Of a DNA stretch of 64,000 nucleotides, positions 43,290 to 54,359 are shown one piece after another. The translations under genes were made by a program, and so were the position numbers. The notes under the pieces are model-generated. The model saw only the letters and a program-made list of their open reading frames with translations. It was not told where the DNA came from and ran no database searches. The stretch is from Tritonibacter multivorans (GTDB taxonomy: Bacteria > Pseudomonadota > Alphaproteobacteria > Rhodobacterales > Rhodobacteraceae), in the NCBI RefSeq assembly GCF_001458415.1, contig NZ_CYSD01000037.1:374501-438500 (forward strand), read 5' to 3'. Position 1 is the stretch's first letter. Each line of letters starts with the position of its first letter.

Positions 43290-44690
43290 ATGAACGAAGA
43301 TACCTGGGGCCAACTAAGAAACCGTTTGCTTAAGACGGTCGGGCAGAACAACTATACGACTTGGATTGAACCGCTGGAACTGGAGCGCGTGGATGCCGGT
43401 GTGGCAACCTTTCAGGTTCCAACGAACTTTATGGGCAATTATGTCAGTCAGAACTTCTCTGACCTGATTCTGCACGAATTCTCCCTGTCGGGTGAACCGG
43501 TGCAGCGACTGGCCTTTAAAGTGGCGGCGAATTCTCCGACACGTCCCGTGCAGCCCACCCCTGCCAAGCCTGCTGCGGCCCCGAGCCCGGTGCGCGAGGC
43601 GTCCAGTGTGATGGAGACTGCCGTGTCCGAGAAATCCCCCTTGGAAGAGCTGCAAGCCGCGCCGCTTGATCCGCGCTATACCTTTGACAGCTTTGTTGTG
43701 GGTAAACCGAACGAACTGGCGCATGCTGCCGCACGCCGCGTTGCCGAAGGTGGTCCGGTCACCTTTAACCCACTGGTGCTTTATGGTGGTGTTGGCTTGG
43801 GTAAAACCCATCTGATGCACGCCATTGCGTGGGAGCTGACCGAGAAGAACCCGCACCTGAACGTGCTGTATCTGTCGGCTGAGCAGTTCATGTATCGCTT
43901 TGTGCAAGCGCTGCGCGAACGCCGCATGATGGACTTTAAACATCTGTTCCGGTCCGTGGACGTGCTGATGGTCGATGATGTTCAGTTTATCGCCGGCAAA
44001 GATTCCACTCAGGAAGAGTTCTTCCACACCTTCAACGCGCTGGTGGACCAGAACAAACAGATCATTATCTCTGCCGACCGTGCGCCCGGCGAGATCAAGG
44101 ATCTGGAAGACCGAGTGAAATCCCGTCTGCAGTGCGGTCTGGTCGTCGACCTGCACCCGACCGACTATGAGCTGCGTCTGGGCATCCTGCAGACCAAGGT
44201 TCAACAGAACCGCCAGACCTACCCGGATCTGAAGATCCAGGATGGCGTTCTGGAGCTGCTGGCGCACCGCATTTCGACCAACGTGCGTGTTCTTGAAGGT
44301 GCGCTGACCCGCCTGTTCGCCTTTGCCTCGCTGGTGGGTCGCGAGATCGACATGGAGCTGACCCAGGACTGTCTGGCCGACGTGCTGCGGGCGTCCGAGC
44401 GCAAGATCACCGTTGAGGAGATCCAGCGTAAAGTGTCCGAGTACTACAATATTCGGATGTCGGATATTATCGGCCCGAAGCGCCTGCGCTCTTATGCGCG
44501 TCCGCGTCAGGTGGCGATGTATCTGTGCAAACAGTTGACCAGCCGCAGCCTGCCGGAAATTGGCCGCCGCTTTGGTGGGCGCGACCACACCACTGTCATG
44601 CACGGTGTGAAGCGGATCGAAGAACTGAAGACCATCGACGGCCAGATCGCCGAAGATGTGGAAATGCTGCGCCGCGCGCTTGAGGCCTAA
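43290..44690 (+). CDS. dnaA: Chromosomal replication initiator protein DnaA
   Basis: AAA+ initiator of chromosome replication, 466 residues. Domain I (TWGQLRNRLLKTVGQNNYTTWIEPLE), a variable linker with Pro/Ala repeats, then Walker A GGVGLGKTHLMH, Walker B VLMVDDVQFIAGK, and the domain IV DnaA-box motif GRRFGGRDHTTVMHGVKRIEEL. The ATG at 43290 is chosen from the start of domain I. It leads the dnaA-dnaN-recF group. A terminator follows, so dnaN has its own promoter. Confidence 0.98.
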   Translation: MNEDTWGQLRNRLLKTVGQNNYTTWIEPLELERVDAGVATFQVPTNFMGNYVSQNFSDLILHEFSLSGEPVQRLAFKVAANSPTRPVQPTPAKPAAAPSPVREASSVMETAVSEKSPLEELQAAPLDPRYTFDSFVVGKPNELAHAAARRVAEGGPVTFNPLVLYGGVGLGKTHLMHAIAWELTEKNPHLNVLYLSAEQFMYRFVQALRERRMMDFKHLFRSVDVLMVDDVQFIAGKDSTQEEFFHTFNALVDQNKQIIISADRAPGEIKDLEDRVKSRLQCGLVVDLHPTDYELRLGILQTKVQQNRQTYPDLKIQDGVLELLAHRISTNVRVLEGALTRLFAFASLVGREIDMELTQDCLADVLRASERKITVEEIQRKVSEYYNIRMSDIIGPKRLRSYARPRQVAMYLCKQLTSRSLPEIGRRFGGRDHTTVMHGVKRIEELKTIDGQIAEDVEMLRRALEA

Positions 44691-45023
44691 GACAAGCGAA
44701 CAACAGGCCGCGCCTCTATGAGGTCTGTTGCCAAACGGTCCCGGTTGCCCGCCGGGGCCGTTTTTTTGACCCAACCCACCGTGTTAAGTGTGCCTTGCGC
44801 AACACCGCATTGGCCTTGGGCAAGGTTTGCGGCCGTGGTGCTGGGTCAGCCCTTGACGGTTCTGTAAAACCTTAGAAGAAATCTACAAAAAACCTTGTGT
44901 CACAGGCGCGAGGCGGTAACCTGCCGGTCCCTACCAACGTTGGCGCGGCAGAAACGCCCGCACAAGAACACCCAAGACGCAGGGACCCCGATCCGGGACG
45001 CCAGATGAAGAGGAATGACGGAT
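44691..45023. other. dnaA-dnaN intergenic region
   Basis: About 330 bases. It contains CAACAG/CTGTTG (44701-44730, with inner CCTC/GAGG), the dnaA terminator (44735-44767), a TTGACG -35-like hexamer at 44853-44858 followed by AT-rich sequence, and the dnaN leader. No coding frame or box clusters are seen. Confidence 0.6.
44735..44767 (+). terminator. Terminator of dnaA
   Basis: ACGGTCCCGG-TTGCCCG-CCGGGGCCGT stem of ten pairs (one T-G) followed by seven T residues. Confidence 0.88.
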
Positions 45024-46145
45024 ATGAGAATCAGCATTGAACGCGGCACCCTGCTCAAGGCCGTGGCCCAGGCGCAGTCGGTGGTTGAACGCCGCAATAC
45101 CATCCCGATCCTCGCCAATGTTCTGATCGAAGCCGAAGGCGAAACCGTTCAGTTCCGCGCCACCGATCTTGATATCGAAGTGGTCGACAAAGCGGTTGCA
45201 CAGGTCGAACGTGCCGGTGCGACAACTGTGGCTGCAACCACCCTGCATGAAATCGTTCGAAAACTGCCCGATGGTGCGCTGGTGACGCTGACGGCTGATG
45301 CGGCCTCGGGCCGTCTGACGGTTGAAGCGGGCCGGTCGAACTTCTCGCTGGCGACCCTGCCGCGCGAAGACTTCCCGGTTATGGCGACTTCCGAATACCA
45401 CTCCAACTTCACCGCGAACGCTGCCGTCATGCGCCGTCTGTTCGACAAGTCGAAGTTCGCGATCTCCACCGAGGAGACCCGGTATTACCTGAACGGCGTG
45501 TACATGCATGTGACCGACGGGTCTGATGGCCGCAAGGCGCTGCGCTGTGTTGCCACCGATGGTCACCGTCTGGCGCGGATCGATTCCGATCTGCCGATGG
45601 GCGCCGAGGACATGCCGGGCGTGATCGTGCCGCGCAAAACCGTTGGCGAACTGCGCAAGCTGCTGGACGATGACGAAATGGACATCGCAGTGTCCGTGTC
45701 CGAGACCAAAGTGCGCTTTGCGACGCCGACCATCACCCTGACCTCCAAGGTCATTGATGGCACTTTCCCCGACTACACGCGCGTTATTCCCGTCGGCAAC
45801 ACCCGCCGTCTGGAAGTCGACGCGTCCGAGTTTGCCAAAGCTGTGGACCGCGTGGCGACCGTGTCGTCCGAGCGTTCGCGTGCGGTGAAGCTGCAGCTGG
45901 AAGAGGATAAGCTGATCCTGTCGGTCAATGCGCCCGACAGCGGTGCCGCCGAAGAAGAGCTGGCCGTGGCTTACGGTGACGAGCGTCTGGAAATCGGCTT
46001 CAACGCGAAATACCTGCTGGAGATCGCCAGCCAAGTGGACCGCGAAAATGCTGTGTTCATGTTCAATTCGTCCGGCGATCCGACCCTGATGCGCGAAGGC
46101 ACAGACGAAAGCGCGGTGTACGTCGTCATGCCGATGCGTGTGTGA
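45024..46145 (+). CDS. dnaN: DNA polymerase III beta subunit (sliding clamp)
   Basis: Ring-shaped processivity clamp, 373 residues in three repeated domains. Typical text: MRISIERGTLLKAVAQAQSV, VERRNTIPILANVLIEA, and the C-terminal EFRYNAKYL-like GFNAKYLLEIASQV, ending VVMPMRV. Start at ATG 45024 is preferred to ATG 45015 because AGAGGA is 9 bases before it. recF follows after a 59-base spacer that holds a copy of the dispersed repeat. Confidence 0.97.
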   Translation: MRISIERGTLLKAVAQAQSVVERRNTIPILANVLIEAEGETVQFRATDLDIEVVDKAVAQVERAGATTVAATTLHEIVRKLPDGALVTLTADAASGRLTVEAGRSNFSLATLPREDFPVMATSEYHSNFTANAAVMRRLFDKSKFAISTEETRYYLNGVYMHVTDGSDGRKALRCVATDGHRLARIDSDLPMGAEDMPGVIVPRKTVGELRKLLDDDEMDIAVSVSETKVRFATPTITLTSKVIDGTFPDYTRVIPVGNTRRLEVDASEFAKAVDRVATVSSERSRAVKLQLEEDKLILSVNAPDSGAAEEELAVAYGDERLEIGFNAKYLLEIASQVDRENAVFMFNSSGDPTLMREGTDESAVYVVMPMRV

Positions 46146-46170
46146 GCGCGGTCGGATGCCTCCGGCGGGG

Positions 46171-46191
46171 ATATTTGGAAAAAGATGAAAG
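46171..46191 (+). repeat. Dispersed intergenic repeat, copy 5
   Basis: ATATTTGGAAAAAGATGAAAG, identical to 36217-36237. It is preceded by CCTCCGGCGGGG (46160-46170). It lies between dnaN and recF within the same transcription direction, so it is not restricted to convergent ends. Confidence 0.8.
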
Positions 46192-46204
46192 ATAGGCGCG
46201 CGCC

Positions 46205-47302
46205 ATGTCTGCGCTGACTTCCTTGCAACTGTCTCATTTCCGCTCGCATCTGCGAGCGGAATTGCGTTTGGACGGCCGCCCGGTGGCCATCCATGGCAAC
46301 AACGGGGCGGGTAAGACCAATATTCTTGAAGCCGTGTCGCTGTTTTCACCTGGGCGCGGTATTCGCCGCGCAGCGGCCGCAGAAATGGCGCGCCGTCCCG
46401 AGGCGCTTGGCTGGAAGCTGTCGGCTGTCCTGCAGGCGCCGGACATGGCGTTTGAGGTTGAGACTTGGGCCGAAGGTGGCAATGCACGTCAGGTGAAAAT
46501 TGACAATAAGCCCGCCAATCAGGTGGCGCTGGGTCAGATTGCCCGGGTGGTCTGGCTGATCCCTGCGATGGACCGGCTGTGGATCGAAGCGGCAGAAGGG
46601 CGGCGACGGTTTCTGGATCGGATTGTTCTGAGCTTTGACCCCACCCATGCGGAGGCCACGCTGGCTTACGAGAAAGCCATGCGTGAACGCAATCGGCTGC
46701 TGAAAGACAATATTCGCGATGCTGTCTGGTACAAGGTGCTCGAAAGCCAGATGGCCGAAGCGGGTCACCGTATTCATCAGGGTCGTGTCGGCGCGGTAGA
46801 TCGGCTTATGGCGGCGCAGTCTGCAGCAGAGACGGCCTTTCCCACGGCGGAGCTGGAACTGATCCAGAGCGAGGGCAGCATGCCCACCACGGTTGAGGAT
46901 TTTCGGGATGCGCTGGATGAAAGCCGGTTTCGGGATCTCAACGCCGGGCGCACTCTGGTTGGTCCGCACCGCAGCGATCTGATCGGCACCTATCAGGCCA
47001 AAGGTCTGCCTGCGAAGGATTGTTCGACCGGGGAACAGAAAGCGCTGCTGGTGTCGCTGATCCTTGCCAATGCGCGGGCGCTGGCAAAGGCGGAGGGCGC
47101 ACCGCCTATTCTGCTGCTGGATGAGGTCGCGGCGCATCTGGACGCGGGACGTCGTGCGGCACTTTATGACGAGATCTGCGCGCTTGGCGCGCAGGCCTGG
47201 ATGACGGGGACGGGTCCAGAGCTCTTTGGTGAGCTTGGAGATCGGGCACAGAGGGTAGAGGTGCGCGACGAAGACGGGCAATCAGCCCTGATTACGGGCT
47301 GA
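46205..47302 (+). CDS. recF: DNA replication and repair protein RecF
   Basis: SMC-like ATPase that loads RecA at gaps with RecOR. 365 residues; Walker A in IHGNNGAGKTNILEAVSLF, the GRGIRRAAAAEMARRPEA region, signature-type STGEQKALLVSLILANARAL and Walker B ILLLDEVAAHLDAGRRAAL. The ATG at 46205 follows GGCGCGCGCC without a clear ribosome site; translation may be coupled to dnaN-level message. Its 3' end overlaps the convergent TetR gene by 11 bases. Confidence 0.96.
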   Translation: MSALTSLQLSHFRSHLRAELRLDGRPVAIHGNNGAGKTNILEAVSLFSPGRGIRRAAAAEMARRPEALGWKLSAVLQAPDMAFEVETWAEGGNARQVKIDNKPANQVALGQIARVVWLIPAMDRLWIEAAEGRRRFLDRIVLSFDPTHAEATLAYEKAMRERNRLLKDNIRDAVWYKVLESQMAEAGHRIHQGRVGAVDRLMAAQSAAETAFPTAELELIQSEGSMPTTVEDFRDALDESRFRDLNAGRTLVGPHRSDLIGTYQAKGLPAKDCSTGEQKALLVSLILANARALAKAEGAPPILLLDEVAAHLDAGRRAALYDEICALGAQAWMTGTGPELFGELGDRAQRVEVRDEDGQSALITG

Positions 47303-47876
47303 GCCAGGCCTGCAAAAAGGGCTGAAGCGCCGCTTTGGGGTCGCGCAGTTCGTGTTCCATGCAGAAGCTAATGGCGAGCACATGGGCAAGGAAGGCCTCA
47401 ATACCTTCGGCCAGAAATTCGGGGTCCAACCCCGCGCGCACCGTGCCTGCGGCCTGCATCTGGGAAATCCAGCCTTTGGCAAGGTCGCAGCGACGGGTGA
47501 AGGTTTCTGTGACGACCTCATTGGTTTCAGACCCAGTGGCGCCGGAATAGCGCAGCAGGATGTCAAAAATCATCCGATCCTTGGCGACGAAATCCAAATG
47601 AACGAACAGGCGCTTGGTCAGATCGTCGATCGATTCGGGGGTGCCTAGGCCATGGATCTGATCTAGCTGGCCCATAACTTCGCCACCGATCAGCACCGCA
47701 AGCAGCCCGTCCTTGTCGCCAAAGTGGGAAAACAGCGTGCCCTTGGCCACGCCAGCGCGGGCAACGACATCTTCGACTCGCAAGCCGCTATAGCCCTGTT
47801 CGGACACGATTTCCTGTGCAACCGCGAGCAGTTTGGCGCGGGTTTCTAGGCGGCGTTTCTGGGGCGCGCGTGACAT
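47292..47876 (-). CDS. TetR-family transcriptional regulator
   Basis: Repressor of 194 residues. N-terminal HTH: KLLAVAQEIVSEQGYSGLRVEDVVARAGVAKGTLFSHFGDKDGLLAVL. The C-terminal ligand domain is variable and not assigned. It is divergent from a flavodoxin-fold oxidoreductase gene with 105 bases between starts, in which the palindrome TGACC-RN-GGTCA occurs three times. It probably represses both itself and the oxidoreductase until an electrophile or quinone-like effector binds; the effector is inferred only from the target. Its 3' end overlaps recF by 11 bases. Confidence 0.9.
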   Translation of the reverse strand: MSRAPQKRRLETRAKLLAVAQEIVSEQGYSGLRVEDVVARAGVAKGTLFSHFGDKDGLLAVLIGGEVMGQLDQIHGLGTPESIDDLTKRLFVHLDFVAKDRMIFDILLRYSGATGSETNEVVTETFTRRCDLAKGWISQMQAAGTVRAGLDPEFLAEGIEAFLAHVLAISFCMEHELRDPKAALQPFLQAWLSP

Positions 47877-47894
47877 GGGGTCTCCGTGAAAATG

Positions 47895-47906
47895 TGACCA
47901 TGGTCA
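47895..47906. promoter_or_regulatory. TetR operator-like palindrome 1
   Basis: TGACCATGGTCA, a perfect 12-base palindrome 18 bases upstream of the tetR start. Confidence 0.75.
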
Positions 47907-47917
47907 AAAATAATAAT

Positions 47918-47929
47918 TGACCGAGGTCA
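47918..47929. promoter_or_regulatory. TetR operator-like palindrome 2
   Basis: TGACCGAGGTCA, same half-sites as the first with a GA centre; start-to-start distance is 23 bases from palindrome 1. Confidence 0.75.
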
Positions 47930-47947
47930 TTTTTGTGAGTCATAAAC

Positions 47948-47959
47948 TGACCGAGGTCA
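47948..47959. promoter_or_regulatory. TetR operator-like palindrome 3
   Basis: TGACCGAGGTCA, identical to palindrome 2 and 30 bases further on. It is 22 bases before the oxidoreductase ATG and could block RNA polymerase at that gene. Confidence 0.75.
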
Positions 47960-47981
47960 ATTTAACAATCTGGAGCCCGTC

Positions 47982-48575
47982 ATGTCCATCAAGAAGATCA
48001 TCCTTATCAATGGCCACCCCGGTCAGTCGTCGCTGAATAAATCTCTGGCTGAAACCTACCGCCGAAGCGCCGAGGCGCGTGGGCACGAGGTGCGCTACCA
48101 CGACATCTCTGCCATGGAGTTTGACATGGATTACGGCGAGGGGGGGTATAGCGATACAAAGCCGCTTGAGCCGGCGCTGGAGGCGTTGCTGTCCGATCTG
48201 GAGTGGGCCGAGCATGTGGTCGTGACCTCCCCGCTGTGGTGGGGGGCGATGCCGGCCAAGCTGAAGGGCGCGTTTGATCGGGCGCTGTTGCCGGGCCGCG
48301 CGTTTGACACCCGCAACACAACGGCGATTGGCTTTCCCTCTCCAATGCTGAAGGGCAAGACCGCCCGTGTTCTGCTGACAGCGGATACCCCGGCGGTCCT
48401 GCTGTGGTTGATGTATGGCAATGCGATCAAGAAAATCTTCGCCCGTCAGATTCTTGGATTTGTCGGCATTAAGCCCACGCGTTTCACCTCCTTTTCGCCG
48501 GCCAGTCATGCGGATGAGAAAAAGGTGCAAAGCTGGCGTGAAAAAGTTGCGCAGCTTGGCGCCGAAGCCGCCTGA
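47982..48575 (+). CDS. NAD(P)H-dependent oxidoreductase, flavodoxin-like fold (NQO/KefF/MdaB family)
   Basis: FMN/FAD quinone-reductase-like protein of 197 residues. Family motifs: IILINGHPGQSSLNKSLAETY (phosphate loop), LEWAEHVVVTSPLWWGAMPAKLKGAFDRALLPGRAF and LMYGNAIKKIFARQILGFVGIK. Members reduce quinones or other electrophiles in stress protection. The divergent TetR regulator and three palindromes indicate inducible expression. RBS TGGAGC. A strong terminator separates it from gyrB. Confidence 0.9.
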   Translation: MSIKKIILINGHPGQSSLNKSLAETYRRSAEARGHEVRYHDISAMEFDMDYGEGGYSDTKPLEPALEALLSDLEWAEHVVVTSPLWWGAMPAKLKGAFDRALLPGRAFDTRNTTAIGFPSPMLKGKTARVLLTADTPAVLLWLMYGNAIKKIFARQILGFVGIKPTRFTSFSPASHADEKKVQSWREKVAQLGAEAA

Positions 48576-48603
48576 TTCGACCCCCGATTCTGGCAAGAAA
48601 AAA

Positions 48604-48633
48604 GGGGGCTTGCGCGTGACAAGCCCCCTCTTT
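48604..48633 (+). terminator. Terminator before gyrB
   Basis: GGGGGCTTG-CGCGTGA-CAAGCCCCC, a perfect 9-base-pair stem with T-rich tail TCTTT, preceded by an A-run. Confidence 0.85.
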
Positions 48634-48672
48634 CGGCGTATAAAATCCGAAAGCAAATTTAGGAAAGCGTGA

Positions 48673-51090
<2,418 letters not shown>

Positions 51091-51100
51091 ATGTGTTAGA

Positions 51101-51123
51101 GGGGCCGTTAAGGCCCCTTTTTC
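51101..51123 (+). terminator. Terminator of gyrB
   Basis: GGGGCC-GTTAA-GGCCCC followed by TTTTTT, 10 bases after the stop. Confidence 0.88.
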
Positions 51124-51182
51124 TTGACCGACACTGACTGAATATGGGCATGATGTGACCGTATGCAGGGGAGGTGCAGACC

Positions 51183-52556
51183 ATGATTTCAGAAGCCATT
51201 GACGACCTGCGCGATCTGCTGGGCGAGCGGCTTTCAACGGGCACGTCCGTGCGGGAACTTCACGGCCGAGACGAGGCCTATTCCGCACCTGCTTTGCCGG
51301 ATGCGGTGGCCTTTCCAGAGACCACCGAAGAAGTCTCTGCGATCATGAAGGTTTGCACCAAATACAAGGTTCCGGTTGTGCCATTTGGCATTGGGTCTTC
51401 GTTGGAAGGCCACGTGATTCCGATCCACGGGGGCATCAGCGTCGATACCAGTCGGATGAACAGCGTGCTGGAAATTCACAGCTCTGATTTGGATGCAGTG
51501 GTGCAGCCTGGGGTGACCCGGACCCAGCTCAACACAGAGCTGCGCGACACGGGCCTGATGTTCACGGTGGACCCCGGTGCCGATGCCACGATCGGCGGAA
51601 TGGCGGCAACCCGGGCGTCTGGAACGAACACCGTGCGCTATGGCACCATGCGCGAAAACGTCCTCGCGTTGGAGGTCGTTCTGCCGGACGGCACGGTGAT
51701 TGAAACCGGATCACGCGCCCGTAAGTCGGCTTCGGGCTATGATCTCACTCATCTCTTTGTGGGGTCAGAAGGGACCTTGGGTATTATCACCAAGTTGACT
51801 GTTCGCCTGTTTGGTCAACCCGAGGCGATCCTGTCTGCAACCTGCGCCTTTGAGACCATCGAAGAGGCTGTGCATACGGTGATCCTTGCCATCCAAATCG
51901 GTCTGCCTATGGCACGGATCGAGCTTCTGGACGAGGTTCAGATGCGCGGGATGAATACCTATAATCCAGACATGGACATGCCTGAAAAGCCTCATCTTTT
52001 CCTAGAGTTCCACGGAACAGAAGCTGGGGTGAGAGAGCAGGTGGAGCAATTCGAAGCCATCGCCGAAGACCTCGGCGTATCCGGGTTCAGCTGGGCCACA
52101 AAAGCAGAAGAGCGCAACCGCCTGTGGCAGGCCCGTCACAACGCCTATTACGCCGGTAAATCTCTGCGCAAAGGCTGCGAAGGGATGGTGACAGACTGCT
52201 GTGTGCCGATCTCTGCGCTAGCGGATTGTATCGCACACACCAAGAAGCTGATCGCACAGAGCGGACTGATTGCGCCATTGGTTGGGCATGTGGGTGACGG
52301 CAATTTTCACCTGCTCATCTTGGTTGATCCAGAGTCAGAGGACGAATTGGCACGTGCCAAAGCGCTGGCCGAAGCCGTCAGTCAGACAGCCCTGAAATTC
52401 GGTGGCACTGTGACCGGCGAACACGGCGTCGGCACCGGCAAGATGAAGTATATGGAGCAGGAACACGGCGCAGCCTATGCGTTAATGAAAACGCTAAAGC
52501 AGGCTGTTGATCCATTGAACCTGATGAACCCCGGGAAAATGGTGGCGCAAGGCTAG
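51183..52556 (+). CDS. FAD-linked D-lactate dehydrogenase (cytochrome) / GlcD-like oxidase
   Basis: 2-hydroxyacid dehydrogenase of the VAO family, 457 residues. FAD-binding: VPVVPFGIGSSLEGH, DAVVQPGVTRTQLNTEL, VDPGADATIGGMAATRASGTNTVRYGTMRENV, DLTHLFVGSEGTLGIIT. C-terminal: LVGHVGDGNFHLLILVDP, GTVTGEHGVGTGK, and VDPLNLMNPGKM, characteristic of D-lactate dehydrogenase (cytochrome) and GlcD. With no glcE/glcF next to it, a single-subunit D-lactate (LDHD-type) role is favoured. The ATG at 51183 has GGGGAGG 8 bases upstream. Confidence 0.88.
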   Translation: MISEAIDDLRDLLGERLSTGTSVRELHGRDEAYSAPALPDAVAFPETTEEVSAIMKVCTKYKVPVVPFGIGSSLEGHVIPIHGGISVDTSRMNSVLEIHSSDLDAVVQPGVTRTQLNTELRDTGLMFTVDPGADATIGGMAATRASGTNTVRYGTMRENVLALEVVLPDGTVIETGSRARKSASGYDLTHLFVGSEGTLGIITKLTVRLFGQPEAILSATCAFETIEEAVHTVILAIQIGLPMARIELLDEVQMRGMNTYNPDMDMPEKPHLFLEFHGTEAGVREQVEQFEAIAEDLGVSGFSWATKAEERNRLWQARHNAYYAGKSLRKGCEGMVTDCCVPISALADCIAHTKKLIAQSGLIAPLVGHVGDGNFHLLILVDPESEDELARAKALAEAVSQTALKFGGTVTGEHGVGTGKMKYMEQEHGAAYALMKTLKQAVDPLNLMNPGKMVAQG

Positions 52557-52569
52557 CGCCACCGCTTCT

Positions 52570-53478
52570 TCAGTCGATCCACCCATGCGATTTAAGGCCC
52601 CGTTCGCGGGCGAGACGGACCTGCTTTTGGCGTTCCCGAAAGCGGTTTTTGTCTGCCTCAGAGGTCTCGTGTGCGCATTGATGGCACGAGACGCCTTTTT
52701 CATATTCGGGACGCAGCTTGTCTTCGGGCAAGATCGGTCGGCGGCAGCCGTGGCACAGTTCATGCGGGCCTTCGACCAACCCATGCCCCACAGAGACGCG
52801 GTTGTCGAAGACAAAGCAATCGCCTTCCCAGCTGCTGTCTTCCTTGGGCACTTCTTCGAGGTACCGCAGGATGCCCCCCTTGAGGTGATAGACATCCTCT
52901 ACCCCTTGTCCCAACAGGTAGTTCGTTGATTTTTCACAACGAATGCCACCGGTGCAGAACATGGCAACGCGCTTGTTGTGGAAGCGGTCCTTGTTGTCTT
53001 CCCACCATTTCGGGAAGTCGCGGAAGCTTTCCGTCTTGGGGTCAATCGCGCCTTCAAAGGTGCCAATGGCAACTTCGTAGTCATTGCGGGTATCGATCAC
53101 CACCACATCATCAGAGCGGATCAGATCGTTCCAATCCTCGGGCTCCACATAGTTGCCAACCGTGGACAGCGGGTCCACATCTGGCTGGCCCAGGGTGACG
53201 ATCTCTTTCTTGAGCCGCACTTTCATTTTGCCGAAGGGCGCATCTTTGGCGGTGGCTTCTTTCCACTCAAGGTCTGCGCAGCCCGGCAGGGACTTGATAT
53301 GTGCCAGAACCGCATCAATGCCTGCGCGGGGGCCTGCGATGGTGCCATTGATCCCTTCGTTTGCCAGCAGCAAAGAGCCCCTCACTTCCTGAGCAACGCA
53401 CAGGTCAAGAAGCGCAGGTTTAATGGCTGCGGGATCGGGGAATCGGGTGAACTGATAGAGAGCGGCGATCGTGTACAT
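52570..53478 (-). CDS. trhO: tRNA uridine(34) hydroxylase TrhO (rhodanese-family)
   Basis: Oxygen-dependent 5-hydroxylation of wobble uridine in tRNA; formerly YceA. 302 residues, N-terminal acylphosphatase-like region (SLLLANEGINGTIAG), rhodanese domain with active-site MFCTGGIRCEKSTNYL, and a C-terminal Cys-rich segment (CHGCRRPI, GVSCHQCAHE) that could bind zinc. The start at 53478 gives MYTIAALYQFTRFPD. It stands alone and is convergent with the upstream FAD dehydrogenase. Confidence 0.92.
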   Translation of the reverse strand: MYTIAALYQFTRFPDPAAIKPALLDLCVAQEVRGSLLLANEGINGTIAGPRAGIDAVLAHIKSLPGCADLEWKEATAKDAPFGKMKVRLKKEIVTLGQPDVDPLSTVGNYVEPEDWNDLIRSDDVVVIDTRNDYEVAIGTFEGAIDPKTESFRDFPKWWEDNKDRFHNKRVAMFCTGGIRCEKSTNYLLGQGVEDVYHLKGGILRYLEEVPKEDSSWEGDCFVFDNRVSVGHGLVEGPHELCHGCRRPILPEDKLRPEYEKGVSCHQCAHETSEADKNRFRERQKQVRLARERGLKSHGWID

Positions 53479-53681
53479 AGTCCCGCCCTTAGAGCGATGA
53501 GAGGGGCAATTCAAGCCTCGTTTTGGTCGATGCCAAAAGATTAAATGGTGTAACAGAGTATCATATTTTGTTGGCCTTTTCGCAACATCGCAGTCAGATG
53601 ACAGGTCGACGCAGGGTGGGCTCTTGCAGATTTTCGCAGGCCTGCCCAACAGATATTGGTTGCATTGGAAAGGACCGGCTC

Positions 53682-54275
53682 ATGTCAAAAGCCTTGCTCG
53701 TCATTGACGTCCAGAACGATTTTTGCCCGGGCGGCGCCTTGGCTGTGCCCGGTGGTGATGAGATCGTCGCCCCAATAAACGCGATGATGACGCAGTTTGA
53801 CACTGTGATCCTGACACAGGACTGGCATCCGGCAGGGCATTCCTCGTTTGCGTCGTCTTACGACGGCAAACAGCCTTTTGAAACAACTGAACTGGACTAC
53901 GGCACACAGGTGCTGTGGCCGGATCATTGCGTAAAAAACAGCGATGGGGCGGCGTTCCACCCTGACCTGCGCACCGATGGTGACCTTATCATTCGCAAAG
54001 GGTTCCGAACCGCCATCGACAGCTATTCCGCGTTTTTTGAGAACGATCAGGTGACGCCCACTGGGCTCGAAGGGTATTTACGCACCCGGGGCATTGAAGA
54101 ATTGACGCTCGTCGGTCTGGCGACCGATTTCTGCGTGGCCTTTTCCGCAATGGACGCGCGCCGCTTGGGTTTTGATGTTACGGTTGTTCTGGATGCTTGC
54201 CGGGCGATCGATCTGGATGGATCCCTTGACACGGCCTTGAACAATATGCGCGCGCGAGGTGTCGTTATTGCCTAA
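53682..54275 (+). CDS. pncA: Nicotinamidase
   Basis: Hydrolyses nicotinamide to nicotinate and ammonia, the entry to the Preiss-Handler NAD salvage route. 197 residues, isochorismatase fold: catalytic Asp in VIDVQNDFCPGG, metal ligands DWHPAGHSSF, VLWPDHCVKNSDGAAFH, the catalytic Lys in IIRKGF and Cys in GLATDFCVAFSA. The ATG at 53682 follows GAAAGGACC. pncB, which uses the product, lies downstream after the sensor kinase gene on the same strand. Confidence 0.95.
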   Translation: MSKALLVIDVQNDFCPGGALAVPGGDEIVAPINAMMTQFDTVILTQDWHPAGHSSFASSYDGKQPFETTELDYGTQVLWPDHCVKNSDGAAFHPDLRTDGDLIIRKGFRTAIDSYSAFFENDQVTPTGLEGYLRTRGIEELTLVGLATDFCVAFSAMDARRLGFDVTVVLDACRAIDLDGSLDTALNNMRARGVVIA

Positions 54276-54359
54276 GCAAAGTGTGAGAAAATTAAGGACA
54301 CCACTATAGAAAAACCTAAAATCGCGGGTTGGAAAGCACGGGACTTGGAAACAGGGCAC

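Noticed and set aside
42692-43333. A 213-codon plus-strand frame between rpsT and dnaA
   Set aside because: It spans the rpsT terminator and the dnaA start, has Cys-rich unnatural text and no ribosome site; the region looks regulatory.
44931-46487. A 518-codon minus-strand frame opposite dnaN
   Set aside because: Antisense to dnaN and the start of recF; composition and lack of motifs indicate a shadow.
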